Below, in pieces: positions 31,505 through 42,613 of a stretch of 64,000 nucleotides of DNA (its first letter is position 1; each line of letters opens with the position of its first letter). Below the pieces are notes generated by a model. It worked only from the letters and a program-made list of their open reading frames with translations, made no database searches and was not told the DNA's origin. The translations under genes were made by a program, and so were the position numbers. The DNA is from Polaromonas sp. P2-4 (GTDB lineage Bacteria; Pseudomonadota; Gammaproteobacteria; Burkholderiales; Burkholderiaceae_C), in the NCBI GenBank assembly GCA_024703855.1, contig CP087965.1, positions 1,790,001-1,854,000 of the forward strand, given 5' to 3'.

Positions 31505-34500
31505 CTAGGGCTTGAGTGACAACTGACCCTTGTTCCGGTCGTTGAGGTTGAAGGTGTCCTGGTCGAACTTGACGCGCAGGTTCAGGTACAGGCCACGGGC
31601 CCGGTACTCCGCGCCGGTGAAGTCGGCATCGACAAAGCCGAGCTGGTTGTAGCCCACGCTCAGCCAGGCATTGTCGGTGAGCTTGAAGCCGACTGAAACA
31701 CCCAAGTGGTAGTCGCGCGCCGGTCTGCCACGAGCGCAGCATGCCGGTATGCAGGCCGATGTCCCAGCGTTCGCCCAGGTCCTGCCGCGCCTCGATGCCG
31801 ATCAGGTCGGTGAAGCCCTTGTAGGCGGTGCTGTCGATGCTGTCGTACACATACTTGGCGGCGTACTGCAGCGCGATTTGGGTGTGCCGGTTCGGCATCC
31901 AGTTGGCGTTGAAGTGGTTGATGAGCTTGCGTGTGAGCAAACGGCCCGCCAGATCCTGCGTGGACTCGTGCACGTACTGCAGCCGGTCGAGCCAGATCCA
32001 CTCGCTGTTCAACGGCCGGTGCGCGTAACTGAGGCGGGCATCGACCTTGGTGTTGTCAACGGTGCCGTTGACCCGGCTGTAGGTCAGGCCCGCGGCCATG
32101 GTGCGGCCGTCGTCGAGGTTGCGCTGCGCGCCCAGCAGCAGGTTGATCTTGGTGTCTGTATCGCTGCCGCGCCATTCGATGCGGGCGTTGCTGCTCCAGT
32201 CCCTGGTTCTGTAGGTCGCACCCGCAAACAGCGCCGTGTAGTCGCCAGTCACGAGGCCGGGCGCGGCGCCTGTCGCCGTGCCGGACGTTAGGCCGGGCGA
32301 AGTGCTGGCCGTGGTGCCCGAGGCCAGCGGCTGTGCGGCGTTGAACGGATTGGCCGCGACGCCGCTGAGCGTCTGCGAGCGGTCGATGCCGAAGTCAGCG
32401 GCCCATTGCTCGTCAATCTGCCACTTCTGCACCAACCCGAGGTTGCCGTACAGCCGTCCGCCGTCGGGGCTGACCTGGTTGCCCAGTGACGCGACGGCCT
32501 CGGCGCCGTTCCAGGGCCGCGTGCGCAGGCCCACGCGCGTGGTGTCGGCCTGCAGCGTCGCGCTGCGTGCCAGCTCATGCTCGGCGAAGACCGTGGTTTG
32601 CGCCGTCAGCTTGTAGTCGACACCCAGGATCAAGCGGCTCGGGAAGGTGGTGCTGTCGCCACGGCTACCCATGTCCAGCTCGGTGCTGGCGCGCAGAGTC
32701 AGCTGCTTGTCCAGCATCTCGTAGCCGACGCCGCCGATGAGCTGGCGTACGCTGGCGTCTTTGCCCTTGCCGTCGGTCTCGCTGGCCGCGCGCACGCCGG
32801 CGCTGGCGGTGAGCCCCTCGTTTTTCCATTGACCGCGCGCCTCGGCCACGTCACGCCGCGCGTCGTTGACCTGGTTTTCCTGGCGGTAGGCCTGCGCCTG
32901 GACCTGCGTCGAATCGGACAGCTTGAGCCGTGCGTCGGCGCCGATCTTGCGCGTTCCGGCCTCGGAGCCGGCCTGCTGACCCAGGCCGAAGCCGGCGTCT
33001 TGCTGGCGCGCGTAGGCGCGCGTCCAGGTTGCCATCCACATGGCTCAACTCCACCAGATAGGCGTTACCACTTTCCTTGCCAACTGCCGCGTTGCGTTGG
33101 CTCTGGGCGAGCTCGGCGCGTAACTTGATGCTGTCGCCAAAGCGCAGCGTGGTGTCGGCGGCCGTCAGCGAGGCTTCCCGGCCCACGTTGCCCTCGTGGA
33201 TACGGGTAAGGCCCACCTCGCTTTGTTCGCCAACCTTCATGGCGACGCGGCCGCCGTAAGTCAGCTTGGCATCGGCCTGGCTCCCGGACTCGTATTCGGC
33301 GACGATGAACACCGGGTTGAAAGCGGCGTCGCGCGGGGCAATCGGCTCGCGAAAGAACAGCGTGCCCAGCGCGTGGTCGATCTGGTAGTCGAGATAACGC
33401 GTGTAGGTTTTGGTGCTAACGATGATCTCGGGCCGGAAGCGGTCGCGCACCTCGACGCGCACCTTGTCGGAATTCACCACGATGTCACGGCCGGCCAGCC
33501 GGTACAAGCCCGAGGTGCCGTCACCCTGGATTTCGTCCTTGCGAAAGCTCTGCGCGGTCACGCTCGCGAAGGCGTTGTAGCCAAAGCGCTCGCCCTTGTA
33601 CTCGGACTTGAAGCCGTTGAGCGTGCGGCTGTAGCGGCCCAACTCGGTCACGGACAGGCCGGTGTCGTAGTCGCCGAACATCGCATAGAACTGCGCCTTC
33701 TCGATCTTCAGGTACAGCTTGCGCGCACTGGCCGCGTCGAACTGTGGCTGGGTGGCGTCGGCATACAGCGTGTAGAACAGGTTCGGGTCGCCCGCCTGCT
33801 TGAGCACATTGCTGCCGGCAGCATTTTTTTCCTTGGCGCTGTCGTAGGCCATGGTCAGCAGGTACTCGCCCTTGATCTGACCCTTGGCATAAAACGCCAC
33901 GCGGTTCTGGTCGAACAGCTGCTCGTCGGCACCCGCGGCCTTCAGGCTTTCCATGTTGTCGCTCAGGTCCTTGAAGCCCCGCGTTCCCTCGGCAAAGCCG
34001 ACCAGCACCCATTCGCGCAGGTCGGGCTTGAGCCAGGTTCGGATCTCTTGCGTGCGGCTGTTGCCAAAGTCGAAGTTAAGCACCACTTCACCGGCCTGAG
34101 AGGTCGGTTGCAGCGCGATCAGCGCCACGCCGTCGTCACCGATCTGGTAACGCGCCTTGGCCCCGAGGTTGCCCGTCAGGGGCTCGCGCTGGATCGCCTC
34201 GGCCTGGTCTTGCGACAGATAGGGCGCCGCGACCTGGAACTCGCCGCCCGCGCCGCGCCGCACCGGCTGGCCCTCCTTGTCCAGCATGCGCACGGCGATC
34301 AGCGGCGGCGAGCGGCCGTCGGCGACCAGCTGTGAGCGCTTGGTGTCGAACACCGCGCTAGCCGGCCCCACGGCGTAGTGGATGTTGCGGCTTTCCTGCA
34401 GCACGATCTGCCCCTGCGGGTCGCGCACCGTCACTTCCATCAGGTTGGCGCCATCGCGCAGGTCCACGGCGCGCCAGTTGGACAGCGCCAGCGTGCCGGC

Positions 34501-37132
34501 CGGGTTCATCACCACGCCTTCGTAGCGCAAGACGCCAACCGGGGCGCCGTTGACCTTGAGCTCCACCTGGTGCCGGGGCTCGTGCTTGACCGCCACTTTC
34601 ACCACGGGCAGCGCCGGGACAAAGCCGGTCTGCGGGTGCAACCATTCGGGTCCGGGTGCGGCCGCGGCAATCCATTTGTCGTCGTAGGGCAGGATTTCGA
34701 CCAATTGCTGCATGGGAGCGGCTCGGCGGGCAGTGGGCGCTGGGGCGGACGGCTTGGGCGCGGCACCCGCAGCGGCTGGTGTCGGCAGGGCGATGGGCGC
34801 GCACTGCGCGGCTTCGGTGGCAGGTGCCTTGAGATGCAGCGGCAGCAGGCGTTGCGCCGGCTGGTCGTTCGGCTGGACCTGCACGGCCAACGCGAGGTTT
34901 GCGCTGGGTGCCGACTCCAGCTCAAAACTCAGCAGCCGTTGCCAATTGCCAGACTGCGCGCCCAACCGCGCCACCAGGAAACCGTCGCCTAGCTCGGCCT
35001 GGGCGAATGGCTTTGCGTCGAGTTTGACGCTACCTTCCACCACCTTGGCGCCATGGGGCAGCATCACGGTGGCGCTGATGGCCTGGTTGGCGACCGGTGC
35101 CGCGAGGCGCAGGCTCACAGCCTTGCCTTGCACCTGCATCTGCTGGCTCAGGCAGCTTGCCACTTTCTTGAGCCGGAAGTCGGCACGCCAAAGGGTGCCG
35201 CCGCGCAGATTGACGAACTGCGAGAAATTGCGGCCGCCGGTCCGGGTGTTCTGCTCGCAGGCCTGCAGTTCGAAGCCCTTGGGAAGGCTGGTCTCGTCGA
35301 GCTGCACCACATGCGTGCCGGGCCGGATGTTGTCGGCATGCCAGCGGCCTTCCTGGTCGGTCACGATGTAAGTGCCGTCTTGCAGCATCACACGCACGCC
35401 CTTGAGCCCGAGCGTCGCACTCGCCGGGTCGGGCTTCTCGTTGCTGGCGTCGTTTTGGCAGGAATCGACCAGCGTCACGCGACCCATCAGGATGGCGCGG
35501 CTGCGATTCAGGTCCTCGCGCACCAGCACGCTGGCCCGCGCGATGTTGGAGCTGGCGCCACCAATGGCCTGCGCAGTGTTTTCGGCCTGGCCCACCGGGG
35601 CACCGGCGTGTACCGCCCGCGACGTAGCGCAGGCTTAAGGCGCCGCTACCGGGCAGCGTGCCGATGCTGAACTCCAGGCCACGTCCATCGGTGCTGATTT
35701 GGGGGTCTGCCAGCACCGTTTTATCCAGCCTGGCCGAGCCGGCCTGGTAGCGAAAGCCCACGGGCAACCGGTCGGCAATCCGCACCCCAGCCACCGAACT
35801 CTTGCTGCCATTGTTGATGGTGACGGTGTAGGGCACGAATTCGCCTATGGCGACCGATGCCTTGCCAGCGCTCTTGGTAATCTGCACGCCGGCTGCGGCC
35901 AAGGGGTCGAGCGGCATGTCGATCTCGAGCGCTGGGCCGGGCAGCACCGGGAAGGTTTCGCCGCGCGAGCCTGTGACAATAAGGAAAGGCCCACCGGGCA
36001 AGGCCTGCAGCGCAGGGGTTGGTACCAGGGAAGGGAAGACATAGCCGGCAGGTGGCACAAGCGCCAGGCGGTAGCTGCCCGGCGCGATGCGCGGAAACTG
36101 GTAACGACCTGGCGCGAAGGCGTAAACCGCGCCGCCGCTGTCGGTGACGCTACCGCCGCTGGTCACGGTCGAGGGGAAGCTGCTCGTGCCGTCATCGCCC
36201 AGCACCGTGGCGGGCTGGCCCGTCGCCATGTTGATCAGCGTGATCTGTGCGCCATTGACCGGCCGGCCGGTGGACGCGTCGAACACCAGCCCGAAAGGGT
36301 CCACCAGCGCCGCCGCAGTGACGGCAATGCTGCCCGCGGACTGCCCCTTGTAGGTGGCCAACAAGCGGTGGTTGCCGCCGACGTTGAGCAGGCAGTTGCC
36401 CGACTGGGCCGCACCGGACTTCGCGGGAATGTAGCCGATGAACACACCGGTAGAAGGGCCGGTTTCGGTCAGCCGCAGCGATTCGGTGTCGACACCGTTG
36501 CTGGACACCGTGACCACGACGGTTTCGGCCACCAGTGGGTCAATGTTCTGGTCATAGTCGGTGACGCGCACAAACACCGTGTCGCCACTGGCATACAGGC
36601 TGGCGGGGGCCAGCAACTGGCTGCCCGGAACCGCCAGCGACCGGCCGCCCGGCAGAGCGGGTGTGGGCAGCGGGTTGAAGCCGGCACCGGCGTTGCACTG
36701 TGTGACCGGCACGTTCTGGGAGATCGCAACGCCGGCCGGCAGGCCATCGGTGCTGGACACATATTGCATGAACTCGATGGTCGCGGGCGGGCGCGCCGCC
36801 GTCAGCACGGTAACCGAGCCGGTCACCGTGATCGGCGTGCCTGAAATGCTGTAGGTGGCGCTGGCGATGTTGGTGATCGGCGTATTGGCGGGCGTGGCGG
36901 CTAAAGCGCCGCCAACGCCGCCCATGCCGGTCAAGGCGATCACGCCACCGGCCAGCAGGCGGCGCGCCAGCGCTGCAGGCGCGCCAAGGTTACCGGTGGA
37001 CCAGGCCTTTGCATGGGCACGAGGCGTACCCATGCAAAGGCCCGCTGAAGCGGACTTCAGCGAGCGCAAGGCAGCCGCTCCCGCGCGGAGAACCGCGCTG
37101 GAGGACTGGAAGATGCCGTGAATCTGGCGCAA
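31505..37132 (-). CDS. Giant DUF11/SdrD-B-like protein with C-terminal outer-membrane barrel, three frame breaks
   Basis: Joined across breaks near 35625, 33035 and 31718, this is about 1875 residues. Order: a signal-like segment (ALARRLLAGGVIALTGMGG); the shared module TPITNIASATYSISGTP; Ig-like strands; a DUF11-like domain (IGEFVPYTVTINNGSKSSV); an SdrD-B/carboxypeptidase-regulatory domain (GVRVMLQDGTYIVTDQEGRW, then RPGTHVVQLDETSLPKG); a Pro/Ala linker; and a long beta-rich half. That half has an input-domain-like motif (DYQIDHALGTLFFREPI) and alternating aromatic strands ending LNLRVKFDQDTFNLND, as in outer-membrane barrels. It is probably the anchor or export pore of the operon. The true start may lie downstream of 37132, because the first 60 residues are unusual for a signal peptide. 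Confidence 0.75.
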
Positions 37133-37139
37133 CTTCAGC

Positions 37140-38396
37140 TTAGTTGATCTTGACCTGGTAGATCACCGAGACGGATTCGGTCGCTTTCAATTGACCGGCC
37201 GTGTAGGTTCCCTCAACCGGCAGCACCGTGGCGAAATCGACGGTGAGGGTGGGAACGCCTGCAATCGGTGCGACACCAGCGCCATCCGCGTCAGCGGCGG
37301 TGGTGCGGTACTTGGGGTACCCCGCCACCCCGGCCGCAGTGCGTGCCGCGTTGACGATTTTGATGCCACTCAAAGCCGCGCTTTCCGGCGCAGCGCCGGC
37401 CACGCAGGCCGCAGCGCTCGCGCCCCCAATCAGGTCGCTGTCGAAGGTCACTAAAGCGGTCAACGTGTCGGCGATGCTGGTCAGGGCGGCCGAGGGGGCT
37501 CCGGCGAGTCCGGTGTTGGCGATCGTGATCGTATAACGAACAAAGCTGCCCGGTATGTTTTTTGGATTGGTGCTGCCGTTGAACGGATCGCAGACCGGTG
37601 CCACCGTCTTGGTAACCGTCAGGGTGGCCGTCACGACCTTGAAGACGTCGCGCGAGGAGTGCTGGGCATTGCGCGCAGCGTCATCCGTACCCGCCACGTC
37701 GGCGAACACGATGTCCACGCCCGCTGTGTTGGCGGTAGTGGTCTCGACGAGGGCAGCGCCTTGGGAGCCTGAAGTACCGCCGACAAGGGCCGTGGCGGTC
37801 AGCGAGATCACGCCGATGTCATCGTTGATCTGGCCGGACGGGATCGAGCAGATCACGTAGACCGTCTTGCTGGCATCAGCCGCCAGCTCGTCGATGAAGG
37901 TCGCCGTGTCCTCGAGCACCTGGTAGCCGGCAGTGGCGCCGCTTTCGACCTTGACCGAGCAGGCGGTAGGATTGAAGTTGTCGGCGGTGCCGCCAAACGG
38001 ATTTGTTGTGAGAGTGGCAAGGTTGGCCGTTGACAGCGAGAAATCCTGCGTGCTGTTGCCTGAATTAAGCACGGAGAAGGTGGCTGTCGCCGCCGTCGAG
38101 CCTGGCACGACGGACACGCCGGGGCTGACGTCAGTTGTCGTGACCAGCAGGTTGATTTTGTTGTCGACCACGAAGCTGGTATTGGTGCCCGCGCCGGTTG
38201 TGTTGCCCGTCGCGGACGAGCCGATGGGGCTCTGGGCCGTGCCGCCGACCGAATAATTCAGCGTGGCCAGGTTGGTGATAGCCTGGCCGGCCGCGGTACC
38301 GGCCGCATGGGCCGCGCCGCCGCTCAGTATGCCGGCCAGTGCGAGCGCGATGATCGCCCCCGGTCTGGCCAGGGTGTTACGAAAAAATAAGTTCAT
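37140..38396 (-). CDS. Exported DUF11-like protein
   Basis: This intact 418-residue protein has signal peptide LARPGAIIALALAGILSGG and cleaves near AHAAG. The mature N-terminus AITNLATLNYSVGGTA matches the same module in the giant gene and in the first gene of the operon. A DUF11-like domain follows (NIPGSFVRYTITIANTGL, then LTSIADTLTALVTFD). AAGGAAG lies before the ATG. Only seven bases separate it from the giant gene. The composition is rich in Thr, Ala and Gly and low in charge, as in surface or fibre proteins. It ends VSVIYQVKIN, like the FKVTVN end of the first gene. Confidence 0.75.
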   Translation of the reverse strand: MNLFFRNTLARPGAIIALALAGILSGGAAHAAGTAAGQAITNLATLNYSVGGTAQSPIGSSATGNTTGAGTNTSFVVDNKINLLVTTTDVSPGVSVVPGSTAATATFSVLNSGNSTQDFSLSTANLATLTTNPFGGTADNFNPTACSVKVESGATAGYQVLEDTATFIDELAADASKTVYVICSIPSGQINDDIGVISLTATALVGGTSGSQGAALVETTTANTAGVDIVFADVAGTDDAARNAQHSSRDVFKVVTATLTVTKTVAPVCDPFNGSTNPKNIPGSFVRYTITIANTGLAGAPSAALTSIADTLTALVTFDSDLIGGASAAACVAGAAPESAALSGIKIVNAARTAAGVAGYPKYRTTAADADGAGVAPIAGVPTLTVDFATVLPVEGTYTAGQLKATESVSVIYQVKIN

Positions 38397-38652
38397 GGTG
38401 CTTCCTTGTAAAAGTTGAGAAAGTTGAAAGTTGGCGTGGTGTTGTGATTCGGTTCTTTTGGTTCTTCTTGAGGGCGGTTTGAATCGCCCCGGTGGTCCGT
38501 GGTCCGCAGCCGCGTGGCGGACCCAGAATCTGCCGGCGCGGCGATGGATTTACGGCTGTGGCTCGCCCGTGCGCTGGGCGCGGCAACCACACAAGACGCG
38601 GGTTGATGCAGGGTGTTCATGGCGGGTTTTCCGTGGGCGCGCGCGGCTCAGG

Positions 38653-38723
38653 CGGCGCCGGGCCGGCGCAAGCCGACTGCGCGCCCCAGGGGGCAACGCA
38701 GTACACAAAGTCAAGCGTGGGGT
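38653..38723 (-). repeat. GC-rich intergenic repeat copy
   Basis: GCGCCGGGCCGGCGCAAGCC and GGCAACGCAGTACACAAAG end in CAAGCGTGGGG, parallel to 15464-15540. It lies at the 3' end of the preceding DUF11-like gene. The rest of the 333-bp gap (38397-38729) shows no gene. Confidence 0.55.
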
Positions 38724-38729
38724 TTGGGT

Positions 38730-39232
38730 TTAGTTGACGACGACGCGAAAGCCTGTCTCGCCCTGCTTGCCCGGCGCAAGCTCGCCGCGCAGGCTCCACC
38801 GGATGTGGGTGAACTCGGAAATACCGGCCGGGCGCTCTTTGCCGTCGGCGCCCTTGACCTTGACCTTGTCGGCCGCCGCCCAGGTTTTGCCGCCATCGGC
38901 CGAGTAACTGATGTCCATGCCCTCGCCATAGGCGCTGGCGGCCACCAAGGTGGTGTTGGCGGGGACGGGATTGTTGATGGTGATGTTGCCGGCCGGCTTG
39001 GCGCTGATGTTTTTGAAGGTGGAGGTGTAGATCACCACCGTGCCGGGAATGGCCTTTTGCACCGGGCTGCGTTTTTCTCGATCTTGCCGTCGGCGGCCTT
39101 GACCTCGACTTCGACCTCGGCGATGTTTTTGAACTCGATGTTGCCGCTAGCCGGGCGGGCTTGCGCGTAGGCCAATGGGCCGGCGGCAGCGGCCAGGCCG
39201 AACAGGAGGATGCTGGTTAAAGTTTTGCGCAT
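38730..39232 (-). CDS. Small exported DUF11-like protein, one frame break
   Basis: This protein is about 167 residues long with signal peptide MRKTLTSILLFGLAAAAG and cleavage near AYAQA. It is one DUF11-like unit: FKNIAEVEVEVKAADGKIEK, then KAIPGTVVIYTSTFKNIS and NPVPANTTLVAASAYGEG, close to DUF11 modules in sequence and length. One G is missing near 39065 (corrected AARVQKAIPG). It starts 46 bp after the first gene of the operon. It may be the minimal building block that the larger members repeat. Confidence 0.7.
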
Positions 39233-39278
39233 GGTGGTTTTCCAGTATTCAGGGATGCAGGGTTTCAGGGTTTCAGGG

Positions 39279-40301
39279 TTAATTGACGGTGACTTTGAAT
39301 TCGATGACGCGGGCGGCCGGCACGGGGGTGTTGCCGAACAAGACGCCGACCGCGCCGCCGGCAAAGCTGGCGTTGTCGGCGTCGGCGCCATCGCTGCGCG
39401 CGGTGCCATCGACGGTGATGCTGGCGGGCACATAGGTGGTGCTGGCAGGCAGCGGGTCGGCGAAGGAAAAGTTCTCGGCAATGCCCGCACCCGTCAGGGT
39501 CAGCACCACCCGGTAGGTCAGCACAGCGCCCGGCATGACCAGGCTGCCGCCCTGCGGGTCGCGCACGGCAACGACGGTCTTGGCCACCGTCAGCGATATG
39601 CCCGAGACGATGTAGCCGCCGGTGACGGTTGATTGCGCGCGGCTACCGCCGACGACCGCGTCCACCCCGCCCTGGCCGAGTCCGGCCAGCGTGGCGCCAG
39701 GCCGGGCACCGGCCGCGCCAGGCGTCGTCGAGACGGCACTCAGGCTGACGTTGCCGGTTGCGCCAGTGGCAAGCGCTGCGGGGATGCTGCTGAGAACGTA
39801 GACGGCTCGGCTGGCATCGGCTGCCAGCACCGGGTCGTTGATGCCGGGCAGGTACAAGATGTCGGCATTGGGACCGCTCGGCTGGAAACCGGACTGCATG
39901 CCGCTTTCGAGGTAGATCGCGCCAGCGGCCGCGTTCGTCGGGTCGAACTGGTCGCCCGCGATCACGTTGTTACGCGCCAGCCGAAACGTCTCGGCTCCGT
40001 TGCCCGTATTGGTCAGCACAAAAGTCAGTGCCTTGCCCGCGTCCGGGGAGTTCACGGCAACCAGAGTGCCGTCCTGCGAGGTCAATACAACGTTGATCAC
40101 TTCGGCCACAACCAGGACCGGCGCGACCGCCGTGATGGGTGTCGCCGGCCGACCGGCGATGGAGTAGGTGAGCGTGGCCGCGTTCGGGATCGGCGTGCCC
40201 GCAGGGGCGCCAGCGGCAAAGGCAGCGGGCGCGGCGAAGCCAGCCATGGCGACCATCAGGCCCACCAGGCTTTTTCTCCAATTGCCGAATCCTCGATACA
40301 A
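39279..40301 (-). CDS. Exported DUF11-like protein, first gene of the operon
   Basis: This intact 340-residue protein has signal peptide SLVGLMVAMAGFAAPAAFA and the mature start TPIPNAATLTYSIAGRP, the same module as in two other operon members. Its C-terminal DUF11-like unit reads MPGAVLTYRVVLTLTGAGI, then SFADPLPASTTYVPAS. TTG 40301 with GAGGGG nine bases upstream is the best start; an ATG at 40256 would cut into the signal peptide. An AT-rich 700-bp region precedes it, so regulation is probably elaborate. Confidence 0.72.
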   Translation of the reverse strand: MYRGFGNWRKSLVGLMVAMAGFAAPAAFAAGAPAGTPIPNAATLTYSIAGRPATPITAVAPVLVVAEVINVVLTSQDGTLVAVNSPDAGKALTFVLTNTGNGAETFRLARNNVIAGDQFDPTNAAAGAIYLESGMQSGFQPSGPNADILYLPGINDPVLAADASRAVYVLSSIPAALATGATGNVSLSAVSTTPGAAGARPGATLAGLGQGGVDAVVGGSRAQSTVTGGYIVSGISLTVAKTVVAVRDPQGGSLVMPGAVLTYRVVLTLTGAGIAENFSFADPLPASTTYVPASITVDGTARSDGADADNASFAGGAVGVLFGNTPVPAARVIEFKVTVN

Positions 40302-41003
40302 GCTTACGTACCCCTCAAAATGTAACTACTCAGATATATGTATCAGTCGATTCCAGTTGCTAACCTCGGGCCAAGACAAAGCACCTTCGCTGCCGCACCC
40401 CAAGAATGGGTAAATGATTTTCACCAATTAATCGGTGCATGTAACTTTTTGTATCGTAACAAAAGTCAACTTCATTGGCGAAGCTTGTGATGCAAATGTA
40501 TTCAAATAAGTCGATTTATCATTTAAAACTGCACAAATTTGTTGAATGTTGCTAGTACTGCGCTTTTTATGTGACTTTTGGCACAAAAAGCCTCCCAGCC
40601 CGTCAATCGCCGTTACGGCTCAATTAAGCATTTAGACCTACATTTTTTATGATGATTATGTAAATTTTTGCAACCACAAAGAACACCCCCCGAATCCGCG
40701 TTGCTTGTAAAAAAAATGAAGCCGGGCTTTCGCCCTGTATCTGATGCGGGCAAAGCAGGCCATGGCACCCGACCTTGGCCTCGGCTTTTCTTTCATGGGG
40801 GGTGTTTTGCGTAACTTTGCTTTGCAAAGTCAGCGAATGACGGGTGGCGCGTCTTTGGGCCACGCAAACCCGTTTCGCGCTGCGCAATTCGCATGCGGCG
40901 GCGGCACCGGGCGACGGCGCATGTTTGCTATAAATTCAATAGCTGCCTGCACCCGTATTCAGTGGGCCGGCAGCCAAAAACGTTGATAAAGCCGAGACTA
41001 ATC
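40302..41003. other. AT-rich, gene-free leader region upstream of the DUF11 operon
   Basis: No gene is visible in about 700 bp, whose composition is far more AT-rich than the window around it. It contains inverted arms GCTTTTT/AAAAAGC (40562-40568, 40585-40591) and AACACCCCCC/GGGGGGTGTT (40682-40691, 40797-40806). The latter pair encloses an AAGCCG/CGGCTT inner pair, so a long folded RNA is possible. A repeat copy lies at 40927. The region could hold the operon promoter and a regulatory leader. Confidence 0.4.
40927..40980 (+). repeat. Intergenic repeat copy
   Basis: The core GCTATAAATTCAATAGC is followed by TGCCTGCACCCG and GGGCCGGCAGCC, the same design as 4901-4955 and 57050-57100. Confidence 0.65.
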
Positions 41004-42504
41004 TCACTTCATCCCATCCCGCAACTGCGCAAACACCTTCCAGAACGCCGCCTCTTGTGTGGTGGCGAAGTTGATACGCATCAGGGTGCTGGGCTTGCGC
41101 ACCGCGTGAAACAGCGAGCCGGGGGCCAGCAGGTAGCCCTCGTCCAGCATGCGCTGGGCCAGCGCGTCGGTGTCTACGCCGGTCTCTACCCAGCCAAACA
41201 AACCGGCCGGCTCGGCCGCAAAAGTGCAGCCGTGCGCCAGCGCCAGCTTGACGCTGCGGGCGCGCGCCTGATCGAGCCGGGTGCGTATGCGTTCGGCGTG
41301 GCGGCGCAGCTGGCCCTGGTCTATGCACCAGGCCAGCCTTTTCCAGCAGGGCGGGTGTGGTCAGGGTGGCCAGCAGCTTGGTATCTAACAGGCGTTCGAC
41401 CAGGTCGGGCGGGGCGGCCATGAAACCAACACGCCAGCCGGGCGCGAGGATTTTGGCAAAGCCGCTGACGTAAATGGTGCGCTGCAGGCCGTCGAGTGCG
41501 CACAGCCGCGTGGCGTGCTCGGGCGCCAGGTGGCTGTAGGTGTCGTCTTCGGCAATATGAAAGTTGTGCTGCATGGCCAGCTGCAGCACGCGGTGGGCGC
41601 TGCCAGGCGTGAGGCAGTAACCGGTCGGGTTGTGGAACACGCTGACGCTGACAAACAGTTTGGGCTGGTGAATTTCGCAGTACTGCGCCATGACCTCCAG
41701 ATCGGGCCCGTCGGCGCGGCGCGGCACCGGCAGGATGCGCATGCCCAAGGCGTCCAGCCGGGCAAACTCCACGGCCCAGCCGGGCTCTTCGACCATCACG
41801 CAGTCGCCGGCGCGCAGCAGGGTGCGGCTCACGATGTCGAGCGCATGGGTGGCGCCGACGGTGGTGATGATCTGCTCGGGCACCGCGTGCACATTGAGCG
41901 CGCTCAGCTTTTGCGACAGCGCCCGGCGCAGGCCGGTGTCACCCATGGGTTCGCCGTACTGCAGGGAAAAATCCCGCAGCGCGCTGACGCTGGTGACTTT
42001 GCGCACCGCCGCCGGCATGAAGGTGGTTTCCAGCCAGTCCGGCGGAAACACCCCCATGCCGGGCTGCGGCTTGTTGCTGACTTTATGGAACATGCCGCGA
42101 ATGAGCGCGGTGGCGTCGATCGGCGCCTGCCGTCTGGCCATCCAGGTAGCGGTGCTCCAGGCGGCCAGCGGGGGCAGCGCCTGCGGCGCTTGGGGTCATC
42201 GCCCGCCGCCACCGCCGCTATGTTTTTGGTAGCTGTTTGCGCTTTATGGGCGGGCGCCAGAGCCTGATTGAGCGAGGCATCACGGACAAAAAAACCGCGA
42301 TTCTTGCGCGCCACCACCAGGCCCTGGGCCTGCAACTGGTCGTAAGCGGCCACCACGGTCGACACACTCACGCCCTGCTGCTCGGCGCACAGCCGCACGA
42401 CGACAGGCAGGCGCGCCGGGTGCCAGCAGGCGGCTGCGGATGCGCTCGGCAAAACGTGCGCAGAGCTGCTCGGTCAGGGATTGCGAACCGCTTTTCATCA
42501 ACAT
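41004..42504 (-). CDS. MocR-type regulator: GntR helix-turn-helix fused to aminotransferase fold, three frame breaks
   Basis: Joined across breaks near 42410, 42145 and 41330, this is about 500 residues. The N-terminal GntR domain reads SLTEQLCARFAERIRSRLLA, then GVSVSTVVAAYDQLQAQGLV. The C-terminal type-I aminotransferase fold has GATHALDIVSRTLL, FHNPTGYCLTPGS and the PLP lysine region YVSGFAKILAPGWRVGFM. MocR proteins control amino-acid or vitamin B6 genes using PLP. The divergent LysE-type exporter is its likely target. A repeat copy lies in the linker (42217-42264). Confidence 0.8.
42217..42264 (+). repeat. Repeat-family copy inside the MocR linker
   Basis: GCTATGTTTTTGGTAGCTG, then TTTGCGC and CGGGCGCCAGAGCC match the core and tail of the intergenic family. 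It sits antisense within the linker between the DNA-binding and aminotransferase domains, where length varies freely. Confidence 0.5.
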
Positions 42505-42613
42505 GGCGTGGCCTTGGTATATGTGTGTGCTGACAGGGCAATCAGTACAGTTTTGAAATTTGTAGCCTCAACTGTATTGGTGGTGTGCTGGTTTCAACTA
42601 TAAAGTCTGAACC

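Noticed and set aside
33196..34335. A 379-residue open frame antisense to the giant DUF11 gene
   Set aside because: Low-complexity mirror of the real protein, with no start signal.
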